From contig NZ_JAHESC010000027.1 in the NCBI RefSeq assembly GCF_018598185.1, forward strand, positions 41,590 through 105,589: a stretch of 64,000 nucleotides of DNA, given 5' to 3'. Positions 35,054 to 44,100 of this stretch are shown piece by piece. This stretch comes from Dawidia soli (lineage in GTDB: Bacteria > Bacteroidota > Bacteroidia > Cytophagales > Cyclobacteriaceae). Below the pieces are notes generated by a model. That model made no database searches, was not told the DNA's origin, and saw only the letters and a list, made by a program, of their open reading frames with translations. The translations under genes were made by a program, and so were the position numbers. Numbering within the stretch: position 1 is the first letter of the stretch; each line of letters begins with the position of its first letter.

Positions 35054-35079
35054 CTACTTGTCTACCGGAGGTGTTCCAA

Positions 35080-35811
35080 CTAATGGGCGGAAGGCTTGCC
35101 CGCCATAGCGCCTCGCGACGGCGGGAGGAGGTTGAGGATATGACAGCCCGCCAGTGCGGCGGTCTCTGTGCGCAGGCGGCTCTTGCCTAAGCTCACTTTG
35201 CGAAAGCCTGCGGCAAGCGCTTGTGTCAGCTCGGCTTGTGAGAAGTCGCCTTCGGGCCCTATCAGCAAGAGATAGGAGGGAGCGGCGGGCATGTCGATGA
35301 GATGGTCGGGATTGTCCTGGTCCACGTAGGCGATAAACCGGCCGTGCGTGTCGGTCTGACCGATCACGGTTTGAAACGGCACGAGACCGTCGATCACCGG
35401 CAGGGTCGCCTTCAGGGATTGTTTCATGGCACTGATGGCCACTTTCTCCAGGCGGTCTTTCTTGAGGTACGTGCGCTCCGTGTGCTCGCACTCCATGAGG
35501 GTGATGCGGCTTACGCCGATCTCCACGGCCTTCTCCACAAACCACTCGATGCGGTCTGCATTCTTGGTGGGCGACACGGCGATGTGGATGAACGCCGTGG
35601 GTGGCGCCGCGGCAACCTGTTGCTCGATGCGGAAAACACACTGCCGGTCGTTGGCCTGTGTGATGATGGCGTCATAAAAGAAACCTTTGCCGTCGGTGAT
35701 GCGCAGGGCATCGCCCGCCTGGCGGCGGAGCACCTTCACGCAGTGCCGCGACTCGTCGGCATCGAGGTGAAGGACACCTTCGGTCAGTAAAGGTTGATAA
35801 AAGAGATTCAC
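35080..35811 (-). CDS. rsmE: 16S rRNA (uracil-1498-N3)-methyltransferase RsmE
   Basis: SPOUT-class enzyme that methylates U1498 in the 30S decoding region. The 243-aa protein has the N-terminal PUA-like domain (DESRHCVKVLRRQAGDAL) and the SPOUT knot with LLLIGPEGDFSQAELTQAL and VSLGKSRLRTETAAL. It starts 2 bp after the acyl-CoA-binding protein gene, so the two are co-transcribed. Full length, no anomaly. Confidence 0.95.
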   Translation of the reverse strand: MNLFYQPLLTEGVLHLDADESRHCVKVLRRQAGDALRITDGKGFFYDAIITQANDRQCVFRIEQQVAAAPPTAFIHIAVSPTKNADRIEWFVEKAVEIGVSRITLMECEHTERTYLKKDRLEKVAISAMKQSLKATLPVIDGLVPFQTVIGQTDTHGRFIAYVDQDNPDHLIDMPAAPSYLLLIGPEGDFSQAELTQALAAGFRKVSLGKSRLRTETAALAGCHILNLLPPSRGAMAGKPSAH

Positions 35812-35813
35812 GC

Positions 35814-36080
35814 TCAGGCGTATTGTTGCACGAGGCGCTCGACCAGCTGTACGTAGTCTTGCATGGCCGTGTCGGCGCTCTTGCCTTTTATCTCGGCCCA
35901 GGCGTCGTACTTGGCAATGGCTTTAAAGTCAAAGCCGCCCGGACGATCGCCGGCTACATCGCCCTCGGTGGCTTGTTTGTATAAGGCATAGAGCTGCAGC
36001 AGCTCTTCGTTGGAGGGACGTTTGGTCAGGGATTGTGAGCGGCCCACGGCGGCTTCAAATTGTTCTTTCAGGGACGACAT
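35814..36080 (-). CDS. Acyl-CoA-binding protein (ACBP family)
   Basis: Small cytosolic carrier of long-chain acyl-CoA esters. The 88-aa four-helix protein carries the signature LYALYKQATEGDVAG and KYDAWAEIKGKSADTAMQDY, with ligand-binding Tyr and Lys conserved. ACBP is mainly eukaryotic but occurs in several Bacteroidota. It is co-transcribed with rsmE. Confidence 0.93.
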   Translation of the reverse strand: MSSLKEQFEAAVGRSQSLTKRPSNEELLQLYALYKQATEGDVAGDRPGGFDFKAIAKYDAWAEIKGKSADTAMQDYVQLVERLVQQYA

Positions 36081-36111
36081 AGTGTGATGGGGTTGATCGT
36101 TAAACGGCGGT

Positions 36112-36127
36112 CCTGCCTATCGGCAGG
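36112..36127. repeat. Short palindrome of the CCTGCC/GGCAGG family, copy 2
   Basis: CCTGCC-tatc-GGCAGG, followed by CAGG. It matches the copy at 35035-35053 in its arms. Located upstream of the ACBP gene. Confidence 0.6.
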
Positions 36128-36142
36128 CAGGCTGAAAATGTT

Positions 36143-36194
36143 GATTCGTTACCCGACAGGGGCTGCTGAGAGCTCACCCGCCAGGTAACGAATC
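36143..36194. repeat. Long inverted repeat between citrate synthase and ACBP genes
   Basis: GATTCGTTACC (36143-36153) and GGTAACGAATC (36184-36194) are perfect 11-bp inverted arms around a 30-nt loop. Neither strand has a T-run after it, so an intrinsic terminator is doubtful. It lies just after the gltA stop. Confidence 0.6.
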
Positions 36195-36214
36195 GTTATG
36201 CTGTAGCAAAAGGG

Positions 36215-37504
36215 TTATCCACGGGTTCCTACGGGCACATACGCACGCTGCGTAGCGCCGGTGTAGATCTGACGCGGACGGCCGATCGGCTCTTTATTCT
36301 CACGCATTTCTTTCCACTGTGCGATCCAGCCGGGCAGGCGGCCCATGGCGAACATCACCGTGAACAGGTCTGTCGGCAGCCCGAGTGCGCGGTAGATGAT
36401 GCCGGAGTAGAAGTCTACGTTCGGGTACAGCTTGCGCTCGACGAAGTACGGATCTTTGAGGGCCGCTTCTTCCAGCTTCTGGGCGATCTCCAGCACCGGG
36501 TCGTTGATACCCAGTTTGCCCAGTACGTCGTCGGCAGCTTTCTTGATGATCTTCGCGCGCGGGTCGAAGTTCTTATACACACGGTGCCCGAAGCCCATCA
36601 GGCGGAACGGGTCGTTTTTGTCTTTGGCTTTGTTGATCCACTTCTCGGTGTCGCCGCCGTCTTTCTTGATCTGTTCCAGCATGACGATCACTTCCTGGTT
36701 GGCACCGCCGTGCAACGGTCCCCACAAGGCGTTGATACCGGCCGACAGCGAAGAGTAGATGCTGGCTTTCGAAGAGCCTACGATGCGCACGGTAGAGGTA
36801 GAGCAGTTTTGCTCATGGTCGGCGTGCAGGATCAGCAGTTTGTCCAAGGCAGAGGCCACGACCGGGTCTACTTCATATTGCTCGGCCGGAAGGGCGAACA
36901 TCATCTTGAGGAAGCGGGAGCAGTAGTCGAGGGAATTGTCCGGATAGTTCACCGGGTGCCCCACGGCATTCTTATACGCCCAGGCGGCGAAGGTCGGCAT
37001 TTTGGCCATGGACCGTACGATGCTGAGATACACGCCGTCGACGGCGCGATTCGGATCGAGCGACTCGGGGTAGAAGGCTGTCTGCGAGCAAAACAACGAT
37101 GCCAGTACGCCCATGGGATGGGCGGTGGACGGAAAGCCGTCCAGGATCTTCTTCACATCTTCGTGCACCAGGGTGTGGGTCTTGATATCGTGCGAGAAGG
37201 TGTTGTATTGTTGCTGCGTCGGCAGCTCACCAAAGATCAACAGGTAGGCTACTTCCAGGAAATTCGATTTCTCTGCCAGCTCTTCGATCGAATAACCACG
37301 GTAACGCAGAATGCCTTTGTCGCCATCCAGGAAGGTGATGGCGCTCTTGGTCGCTCCCGTATTTTTGTAACCTAAGTCAAGCGTCACCGCGCCTGTCTTT
37401 TCGAGCAGCTCGGCGATGTCGATGCCCACTTCATTTTCCGTCCCTACCACCAGGGGCAACGTGTATGACTTTCCGTCAATAATTAGTTCAGCAGTTTTTG
37501 ACAT
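36215..37504 (-). CDS. gltA: Citrate synthase
   Basis: Condenses oxaloacetate and acetyl-CoA, first step of the TCA cycle. The 429-aa type II (large, hexameric) enzyme shows an N-terminal beta domain (ELIIDGKSYTLPLVVGTENE), the catalytic histidines in LLILHADHEQNCSTSTVRI and GPLHGGANQEV, GFGHRVYKNFDPRAKII with the catalytic Asp region downstream, and GRPRQIYTGATQRAYVP at the end. Full length. It is not closely linked to other TCA genes; the next gene downstream is 134 bp away. Confidence 0.97.
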   Translation of the reverse strand: MSKTAELIIDGKSYTLPLVVGTENEVGIDIAELLEKTGAVTLDLGYKNTGATKSAITFLDGDKGILRYRGYSIEELAEKSNFLEVAYLLIFGELPTQQQYNTFSHDIKTHTLVHEDVKKILDGFPSTAHPMGVLASLFCSQTAFYPESLDPNRAVDGVYLSIVRSMAKMPTFAAWAYKNAVGHPVNYPDNSLDYCSRFLKMMFALPAEQYEVDPVVASALDKLLILHADHEQNCSTSTVRIVGSSKASIYSSLSAGINALWGPLHGGANQEVIVMLEQIKKDGGDTEKWINKAKDKNDPFRLMGFGHRVYKNFDPRAKIIKKAADDVLGKLGINDPVLEIAQKLEEAALKDPYFVERKLYPNVDFYSGIIYRALGLPTDLFTVMFAMGRLPGWIAQWKEMRENKEPIGRPRQIYTGATQRAYVPVGTRG

Positions 37505-37588
37505 GTTTTTAATGATTGTTACAGCGGTTTTAAATATACAGGCTAGATTTTTGCAAGCGAAAGGAATGCATTAAAAAAAGCGTTTTTT

Positions 37589-38407
37589 CTAATTATTACC
37601 CAGGATCAGGGGCAGTCCGTCCTTGGATGACCCAACGATCACCACCTTGCTGTTAGGCGATTTCGACAGCTCCAGGGTAGCTTCAATCCCTCTCATTTTC
37701 AAGAGTTTATCAGACAAGCTGCTGTTCACGATATTGTTGGCGCGCGCCTCGCCCTCGGCAGCGATACGCTTCCGCTCGGCCTCGCTCTTCTCTTTGTCCA
37801 GCCGGAACTGGTAGGCCAGTGCTTCCTGTTGCTGCTGCAGCTTGCTTTCGATGGCCACACGGATCTGGTCTGGCAGTTGGATGGACCGGATAAGTAAGGC
37901 CACCATGGTGACGTTGTTGGCATGGAGTATCTTTTCGGACTCCTCTTTTATAGTAGCTTCCACCTCAGCGCGTTTGGTTGAGTAGATCTCTTCCGCGGTA
38001 AACCGGCCCATGACCTGGCGTACGGCAGACCGTACTTCGGGTATGACCAGTACGTTGATATAGTCGAGGTTAAACTTCTCATAGATGTGTCCTACCATTT
38101 CCGGGATCGGTTTAAACCGGACGGAGATGTCTACGTGGATCGACAGCCCGCTTTTGTCGAGCACATCCATGTTCTCGTCCTGCGACGTCTCCTGAACGTT
38201 GTAGATGAACACATCGTTCCAGGGAGCCTTCATGTGAAAACCGGGTTGGATGACGTTGTCTTTGTCGAGTCCGTCCCCGAATTTGTAGAACACCACGGCC
38301 CGTTGGGTGGCGTTGACGGTAAAGAACAGGCTTGAAGAGATTCCCAGGAGTACGAAAAAGGCAATCACCCCCACGATGATCAGGGGTAGAATTCGACGAT
38401 TGTTCAT
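37589..38407 (-). CDS. SPFH/prohibitin family membrane protein
   Basis: Band-7 scaffold protein of the inner membrane, often associated with FtsH or membrane microdomains. The 272-aa protein has an N-terminal membrane anchor (residues 5-30), the SPFH domain (TVNATQRAVVFYKFGDGLDK, then DISVRFKPIPEMVGHIYEKF) and a C-terminal coiled coil (LQQQQEALAYQFRLDKEKSE). It is closest to the prohibitin group. Monocistronic by spacing; TAGCTTTG at 38466-38473 on the minus strand is a possible -7 element. Confidence 0.9.
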   Translation of the reverse strand: MNNRRILPLIIVGVIAFFVLLGISSSLFFTVNATQRAVVFYKFGDGLDKDNVIQPGFHMKAPWNDVFIYNVQETSQDENMDVLDKSGLSIHVDISVRFKPIPEMVGHIYEKFNLDYINVLVIPEVRSAVRQVMGRFTAEEIYSTKRAEVEATIKEESEKILHANNVTMVALLIRSIQLPDQIRVAIESKLQQQQEALAYQFRLDKEKSEAERKRIAAEGEARANNIVNSSLSDKLLKMRGIEATLELSKSPNSKVVIVGSSKDGLPLILGNN

Positions 38408-38685
38408 GGTATAGGTATAGGTTTGTGGCTGGCTGGTAAGTGCGCGTCCGGGTGGGTGGCAGTGATCAAAGCTACGAATAAAAACGTTCGTGAGGCCGAA
38501 ACTTTTCCGTTTTCGCCATAGTAAACCACGATTTTATCTCCTATCTTGAAAAGGTTGAGCAGATTTTACGTTTTATCCCGCCGTTGTTTCATCCCCTTGT
38601 ATAGCTTGCACCCTGAAAGTTTGCTTTGGCCTACGGAATGAATGCGAGTTGCTTTGCTTATGGTGAGCTTACGGATCTACGGAAG

Positions 38686-41400
38686 ATGGTGCGCAGGGTA
38701 GGGTACTGTTGTCTCTTGTGGCTTGTCTGCACGACAGCCAACGCGCAAACGGCTCGCATCGAGGGCCTTGTCCGTGAATTTACACAGGCGACCGACGGCC
38801 GCGACAAGTGCGACATCCTCCATCAGCTTACCGCCGAAACCTGGGACTACAACTTCGAGACCGCCCTGGAGTACGCCAAGGACGCGCACAACTTCGCCCG
38901 CCGGATCTCCTACGGCCGAGGCATAACCCTTGCCCTAACAGACATCGGCACGTACTATTACTTTACCGGCAACTACAAGCTCTCGATGAGCTACTACCGG
39001 CGGGCATTGACGGCCTCGCCCGACAATCTGACGCAGCCCACGTACCTGGCCGAGACCTATACCCGCATGGCCAACCTGCACCGGATCTATGCCAACTTCG
39101 ATTCGTGCGAGGTGTACTTTCGCAAGGCCGAAGGCTGCCTGGAAGAACGGGCCATAACGCCGGCCCACGGTGTGCTCTACCACAACCGTGGTTTGGTGCG
39201 GTACGAGCAGTCGCGGTTTGAAGAAGCACGGCAGTATTTCCGCCAGGCCCTGGAGGTGCGGCTCGCCCTGGGCGACAGCATGGCCTGCGGCGAGTCGTGG
39301 AAGACCATCGGCGTGACCCACACGGCTATGCATTCGTTTGATTCCGCATCCTACTATTTCAACAAGATCCGCACGCTGGCGCTTCGTCACAACAACCCCG
39401 AGCTGCTGATGTTCTATAACCTGCACCAGGGCGAGGTGTTCTTCGGACAAGGTGATTTTCTGCAGGCCATGCGCCTGTTCAACGCTGCGCTGGACACGCT
39501 CAACCATCATCCCTTTAAACGCTACCAGGCCATCGTGCTCAAGAATATCGGCCGCATCTTCGAGACCCAGGGCGACTACCAGAATGCGCTCGACTTTTTT
39601 TACCGGTCGCTCAAGATCGACGAGTCGGCGGAGCACCGCCAGGAGGCCGCCCGCACCTATATCCAGATGGGCTGGGTACACGCCGAGCAAAGCGACATCC
39701 CCAAGGCCTACATGCGCGCCAACGGCGCCCGCAAGATCTTCCGCGCTATCGGCGACCAGGCGGGCCTCGCGCAGTTCTATACGTTGCGCGGTTACATCGG
39801 CCGCCGCGAAGGACGCCTAACCGAAGCGTTACACGACTATGACTCGGCGCTGGCCATCCTGGTGCGGGTAAACTTGCCGGTGTTGGAGGGCACCGTCTAC
39901 GACCACAAGGCGCAGATCCTGCTGCAACAAGGCGATTACGTGGAGGCCATACGGTACGAGACCCAGGTCTATACGCTGGCCTATAAATACAAGGACTACG
40001 CCGGCCTGGCCTGGCACTATAACACCATGTCCAAGATCATGCTGGCCCAAAAGGAATATGGTCAGGCCGAGCATTTTGCGCTGGCGGCGCTGGCCCAGCT
40101 AAAGACCGTGGGCTCGGCCGACCTGATGCGCGAAGTATACAGCAACCTGTCGGCGATGTACCGGGGCAGCGGGCGCTATGAAAAGGCGATGGAGTTTTAC
40201 GAGGCGTATATCCGCATCAGCGACAGCCTCTATACCGGTGCCGTCGCCACGCGCCAGGCGGAGCTCAATGCGCTGTACCAGCTGGAAAAGAACGAGCAGG
40301 AGATCGGGATGCTGAATCAGCAAAACAATATGCAGCAGTCGTTGCTGGCCGCGCAGAAAAGCCGGCTGCGTTTTCAGAACACGGTGCTGATCCTGGCGGT
40401 GGTCGCCTGTGTGCTCATGGCGGTACTGGTGGTGATCTTCTTTCGCTATAACCGCAGTAAGACGAAAGCCAACGAAGAGCTGAGCCGCCTGAACCGCGAG
40501 ATCTTCGATCAGAAGGAAGAGATCCAGGCCCAGTCGGAAGAGCTGAGCAACGCCAACCGGGCCCTGGTGCGCCTCAACATGGAGCTGACGGAAAAGACCG
40601 AAGAGATCCAGGCGCAGTCGGAAGAGCTGCGCGAGACCAACGAGATGATCGTAGAGATCAACCGCGACCTCGACCTGAGTGTGACCAAACGCACCGCGCA
40701 ATTAAAAGAAGCCTATAAAGAGCTCGATACATTCTTCTACCGCTCGTCGCACGACTTCCGCCGTCCGCTGACCACCTTTATGGGGCTGGCCGAAGTGGCC
40801 AAGATCACCGTAAAAGACAAGACGGCCCTCGAACTGTTCGAAAAGGTAAAAGAGACGGCCCGCAGCCTCGACAAGATGCTGGTCAAGCTGCAATCCATCA
40901 GCGACGTGGGCGCGCAGGAGCTGATCTACAAAGAAGTGTTGGTGGAGGAATTGTTCCATACGGTATGCAAAGGTTTCCGGGACGAGCTCGACCAGCGCGG
41001 CATCGTTACCACGTGTGTGGTGTCGCTGCCGGAGGCATTCGTGTCGTATCCGGCCATGATCCGGATCATTCTGGAAAATCTCGTAGAGAACTCCATCCAG
41101 TTCAGCACCCCCTATAAACCCCATATCACTTTGCGGGCGTACCAGGCAGGCACCGATTGCGTCATGGAGGTCGAAGACAACGGGCAGGGTATACAAAAGG
41201 ACCTGGGCGATCGCATTTTTGACATGTACTTCCGCGGCAGCGAACGCTCGAAGGGCAACGGCCTGGGATTGTATATCGTGAAGAAGGCCGTGGAGAAGCT
41301 CAAGGGCTCCATCCGTTTCGATACCGCCGTCGTGGCGGGCGCCAAGTTCATTCTGACCTTCCCGCTGCACGACGACCGGTGGCCGGTGATGCCGCGATAA
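38686..41400 (+). CDS. TPR-containing membrane sensor histidine kinase
   Basis: Sensor kinase of about 904 aa. ATG 38686 (MVRRVGYCCLLWLVCTTANA) is chosen because it starts a clean signal peptide; earlier start codons add only a hydrophilic leader. Residues 30-540 are roughly ten TPR units (YYFTGNYKLSMSYYRRAL is typical), probably periplasmic. A transmembrane helix lies at about 567-586, then a coiled coil containing a duplicated EEIQAQSEEL. The DHp box is SSHDFRRPLTTFMGLAEVAK (His689), and the ATPase has LVENSIQFST, VEDNGQGI and GNGLGLYIVKKA. No response regulator is adjacent, so the partner is elsewhere. Confidence 0.92.
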   Translation: MVRRVGYCCLLWLVCTTANAQTARIEGLVREFTQATDGRDKCDILHQLTAETWDYNFETALEYAKDAHNFARRISYGRGITLALTDIGTYYYFTGNYKLSMSYYRRALTASPDNLTQPTYLAETYTRMANLHRIYANFDSCEVYFRKAEGCLEERAITPAHGVLYHNRGLVRYEQSRFEEARQYFRQALEVRLALGDSMACGESWKTIGVTHTAMHSFDSASYYFNKIRTLALRHNNPELLMFYNLHQGEVFFGQGDFLQAMRLFNAALDTLNHHPFKRYQAIVLKNIGRIFETQGDYQNALDFFYRSLKIDESAEHRQEAARTYIQMGWVHAEQSDIPKAYMRANGARKIFRAIGDQAGLAQFYTLRGYIGRREGRLTEALHDYDSALAILVRVNLPVLEGTVYDHKAQILLQQGDYVEAIRYETQVYTLAYKYKDYAGLAWHYNTMSKIMLAQKEYGQAEHFALAALAQLKTVGSADLMREVYSNLSAMYRGSGRYEKAMEFYEAYIRISDSLYTGAVATRQAELNALYQLEKNEQEIGMLNQQNNMQQSLLAAQKSRLRFQNTVLILAVVACVLMAVLVVIFFRYNRSKTKANEELSRLNREIFDQKEEIQAQSEELSNANRALVRLNMELTEKTEEIQAQSEELRETNEMIVEINRDLDLSVTKRTAQLKEAYKELDTFFYRSSHDFRRPLTTFMGLAEVAKITVKDKTALELFEKVKETARSLDKMLVKLQSISDVGAQELIYKEVLVEELFHTVCKGFRDELDQRGIVTTCVVSLPEAFVSYPAMIRIILENLVENSIQFSTPYKPHITLRAYQAGTDCVMEVEDNGQGIQKDLGDRIFDMYFRGSERSKGNGLGLYIVKKAVEKLKGSIRFDTAVVAGAKFILTFPLHDDRWPVMPR

Positions 41401-41512
41401 AGCAGCATATAAAAAAATCGTGTGGAGAAACAGGGCCTCCCTGTGGAATAACAAATGCGGCCGAGGTTTGTTAGTGATAAATGAGTATCTTGTTCAGCCT
41501 ACATCTAATTAC

Positions 41513-42559
41513 ATGAAACCAGTCACTGTTATTACCCTTCACGATCCTGTACCGACATCGAATCCGACTTACACCGCCGTTGACCGGTTTTGGTTGAAAT
41601 TCATCAATGACCCACGCGATCTTCCTTTTATTTACCTCACGCTGAAGATCACCCTGACCATGGTGCCGGCCGGCATATTACTCTTCCTGCCGTTTATTAC
41701 GGGGTGGGTATGGTGGGCAGTGGCGGCTGTATATTTTATACTCAACAACTTTGTGTTCAAAGGGCCTTTCGGATTGATGCTGCATTGCAGTAGTCACCGG
41801 CCGTTATTTACGAAGCGTTATGGTTTGCTGAACAAATATCTCCCGTGGGTCATCAGTCCGTTCTTCGGGCAGACGCCCGAAACGTACGCCGCGCACCACC
41901 TGGCCATGCACCATCGCGAGAACAACCTGGAGAACGACCTGAGCTCGACGATGCAATATCAGCGCGACAGCTTTCGTTCGTTCCTGCTATACTTTTCAAA
42001 ATTCTTCTTTACGGTGATCCCCTCGCTGGCCTGGTACTTCAATGAACGCAGCCAGCGCGCCCTGCGCAATAAAGTCATTCGCGGCGAGCTGATCTTTTTC
42101 GGCGTCTGCGCGGGCCTTTGTTTTATCCGCTGGGAAGCGACCGTATTTGTATTCCTGGTGCCGCTGCTCATCTCGCGGATCATCATGATGGTGGGCAACT
42201 GGGCGCAGCATTCCTTTATCGATGCCGAGGACCCGGGCAACTTTTACAAGAACAGTATCACTTGCGTGAACACGCCGTACAATAAAAAATGCTGGAACGA
42301 CGGTTATCACATCAGCCATCACATCAAGCCCGCCTTGCACTGGACGCTGCATCCCGAACACCTGCAGACCAATCTGAAGACGTACGCCGACAATAAAGCG
42401 TTGGTGTTTGAGGGGATCCATTTTCTGCACGTGTGGTGGTATCTCATGAACAAAGACTACCCCCGGCTGGCAAAGCGGGTGGTGAACATGCACGGCATGT
42501 TCAGCTCCGAACAGGAGGTGATCGATCTGATGAAAAGGCGGACAAGCGTTATTGTGTAA
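41513..42559 (+). CDS. Fatty acid desaturase family membrane protein
   Basis: Di-iron membrane enzyme of the desaturase/hydroxylase superfamily, 348 aa. ATG 41513 (MKPVTVITLHDPVPTSN) is preferred; the frame extends 31 codons upstream without support. Three histidine boxes are visible: HCSSH, HHLAMHH and HISHH, plus a further WAQHSF. Hydrophobic helices occur near 40-90 and 190-240. The substrate may be a fatty acyl lipid or another hydrophobic compound. Monocistronic between the kinase and DUF4407 genes. Confidence 0.87.
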   Translation: MKPVTVITLHDPVPTSNPTYTAVDRFWLKFINDPRDLPFIYLTLKITLTMVPAGILLFLPFITGWVWWAVAAVYFILNNFVFKGPFGLMLHCSSHRPLFTKRYGLLNKYLPWVISPFFGQTPETYAAHHLAMHHRENNLENDLSSTMQYQRDSFRSFLLYFSKFFFTVIPSLAWYFNERSQRALRNKVIRGELIFFGVCAGLCFIRWEATVFVFLVPLLISRIIMMVGNWAQHSFIDAEDPGNFYKNSITCVNTPYNKKCWNDGYHISHHIKPALHWTLHPEHLQTNLKTYADNKALVFEGIHFLHVWWYLMNKDYPRLAKRVVNMHGMFSSEQEVIDLMKRRTSVIV

Positions 42560-42722
42560 GCCTGTAATTTTTCTTGCACGGGGCGTCTATGTGAACGGTA
42601 TACTGTTCATATTTGTGCAGCGTTTCGGTTCAGGAACATCGCCGGCGTGGTACAAACGCTGATTCCGGATGTGGCCTGAGGATTGTAAACAATATCCCTG
42701 AATCACCCTGCGTTTATCCTGC

Positions 42723-43772
42723 ATGCAAAAAATAACAGACTTCTTCCTGTGGTGCTCGGGTGCCGACCGGCGCATCCTTGAAAAATGCCCTTCTGAAACG
42801 AGCAAGTACGTCGGCATCGGCGCGACGATCTTTTTTACGGGGCTGTTTGCCGCAGCCTCGGGTGGGTATGCTTTGTATACCATTTTTGACAATGTTTGGA
42901 TCGCTGCTTTTTTCGCGATCCTGTGGGGTCTGATGATCTTCAACCTCGACCGCTTTATTGTGTGTAGCATGCGGAAAGAAGGCAGCGGCCGCCGCGAGTT
43001 GCTGATGGCGACGCCGCGGATCATCCTGGCCATATTGATCTCCATCGTGATCGCCAAGCCGCTGGAATTAAAGATCTTTCAGAAAGAGATCGACCCCGAG
43101 CTGATCGTGATGGAGCAGCAGAAATACCGCGAGCAGGAAGTACAGGTTACCGCACGGTTCCAGCCGTTTCGCGATAGCCTCCGTGCACAGGTACAGCTCC
43201 TGAAGGCAGAGATCGCCGCCAAGGAAGCTATCCGCAATGACCGGGCACGCCTGGCACGCGAGGAGGCCGACGGTACGGGCGGCAGCCGTAAAAAGAACCT
43301 GGGTCCGATCTATAAAGTAAAGAAGGCCGATGCCGACCGGGCCGAAGCGGAGCTTACTTCCGTGACAGCGGCCAACGAGGCGCGTATCCGCCAGTTAGAG
43401 AAAGGTATTGCCCAGCAGGACTCGTCCCTCAGCCGCGCGCTGGTGGCGTTGGAGCGCAGTAGCATGAACGGCCCCGCGGCCCGCATGGAAGCGATGGACC
43501 GGCTCACAGACGCCAGCAGCGCCATGGCCTGGGCGCACTGGTTTATCATGCTGTTATTTATTGCGATTGAAACGGCGCCGGTCTTTGTGAAGCTGATCTC
43601 GGGCAAAGGCCCTTATGACAGCATGCTGAAGGTAGAAGAGCATCAGTTCACCGTGCACGAGATCGAAGAGCTGGCGCGGATGAATACCACGGCCAAAGAA
43701 CGCACGGCCAATTATCCTCAACACGAGCGCACCTTTATCGGCGGCCGGCTGGACGCCGAGCTGGAACCCTGA
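42723..43772 (+). CDS. DUF4407 domain-containing membrane protein
   Basis: Protein of unknown function, 349 aa. DUF4407 features: N-terminal FFLWCSGADRRILEKCPSE, two or three helices at about residues 30-115 with MIFNLDRFIVCSMRKE between them, a central coiled coil of about 130 residues (FRDSLRAQVQLLKAEIAAKE), and a C-terminal helix near 270-290 (WFIMLLFIAIETAPVFVKL). The coiled coil between two membrane blocks suggests a periplasmic or cytoplasmic stalk. No partner gene is adjacent. Confidence 0.85.
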   Translation: MQKITDFFLWCSGADRRILEKCPSETSKYVGIGATIFFTGLFAAASGGYALYTIFDNVWIAAFFAILWGLMIFNLDRFIVCSMRKEGSGRRELLMATPRIILAILISIVIAKPLELKIFQKEIDPELIVMEQQKYREQEVQVTARFQPFRDSLRAQVQLLKAEIAAKEAIRNDRARLAREEADGTGGSRKKNLGPIYKVKKADADRAEAELTSVTAANEARIRQLEKGIAQQDSSLSRALVALERSSMNGPAARMEAMDRLTDASSAMAWAHWFIMLLFIAIETAPVFVKLISGKGPYDSMLKVEEHQFTVHEIEELARMNTTAKERTANYPQHERTFIGGRLDAELEP

Positions 43773-43985
43773 TCTTTAAAAAGCCGCCCGCCAGAGAGGC
43801 AGCTCCGGGTTATCCCAGACTTGTTACCCCCGTGATGAGCTAGTCCTACAAAGGACCGGAATACCAGACGGGAGGGAGGAGCGGAGCTCCCGCCTGACTC
43901 ACGACCAGGCCCACTTTGTCTGGCCGTTCCGAAATCGTTGTAGGCCACATAACATCCTTGTAAACAGATTATTGCGCAATATTTC
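43773..43985. other. Intergenic region after the DUF4407 gene
   Basis: Moderately GC-rich stretch with several short imperfect inverted repeats (for example around 43873-43893) and no coding sequence that I believe. I do not recognise a known RNA. The structured elements further right are listed separately. Confidence 0.4.
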
Positions 43986-44024
43986 GTGATGACCGGTCCC
44001 GGCCTGTGTGTGACCGGTCATCAC
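43986..44024. repeat. Perfect 13-bp inverted repeat
   Basis: GTGATGACCGGTC (43986-43998) and GACCGGTCATCAC (44012-44024) flank a 13-nt loop. It lies 6 bp before a terminator-like hairpin and may be part of the 3' end structure of the DUF4407 transcript, or an operator. Confidence 0.8.
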
Positions 44025-44029
44025 ATTAT

Positions 44030-44053
44030 ATCGAAGAATTTCGATTTTTTTTG
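44030..44053 (+). terminator. Intrinsic terminator upstream of the sulfite reductase leader
   Basis: ATCGAA-gaat-TTCGAT stem-loop followed by eight T residues. It would end transcripts arriving from the DUF4407 gene and isolate the next promoter. Confidence 0.6.
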
Positions 44054-44063
44054 ATGTGAATCC

Positions 44064-44094
44064 ATTGTTTATAATCCCATAAAGTCTACCTTAG
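44064..44094 (+). promoter_or_regulatory. Promoter of the sulfite reductase leader
   Basis: ATTG (44064-44067), a 19-nt spacer, then TACCTTAG (44087-44094), one mismatch each from TTTG and TAnnTTTG. The start would be near 44101, giving a leader of about 214 nt before the ATG. Confidence 0.5.
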
Positions 44095-44100
44095 CTATAG

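Noticed and set aside
36150..36180. CTGAGA-containing stretch that recalls the TPP riboswitch
   Set aside because: The second conserved half (GAACCUGAU and following helix) is missing, and no thiamin gene follows on either strand.
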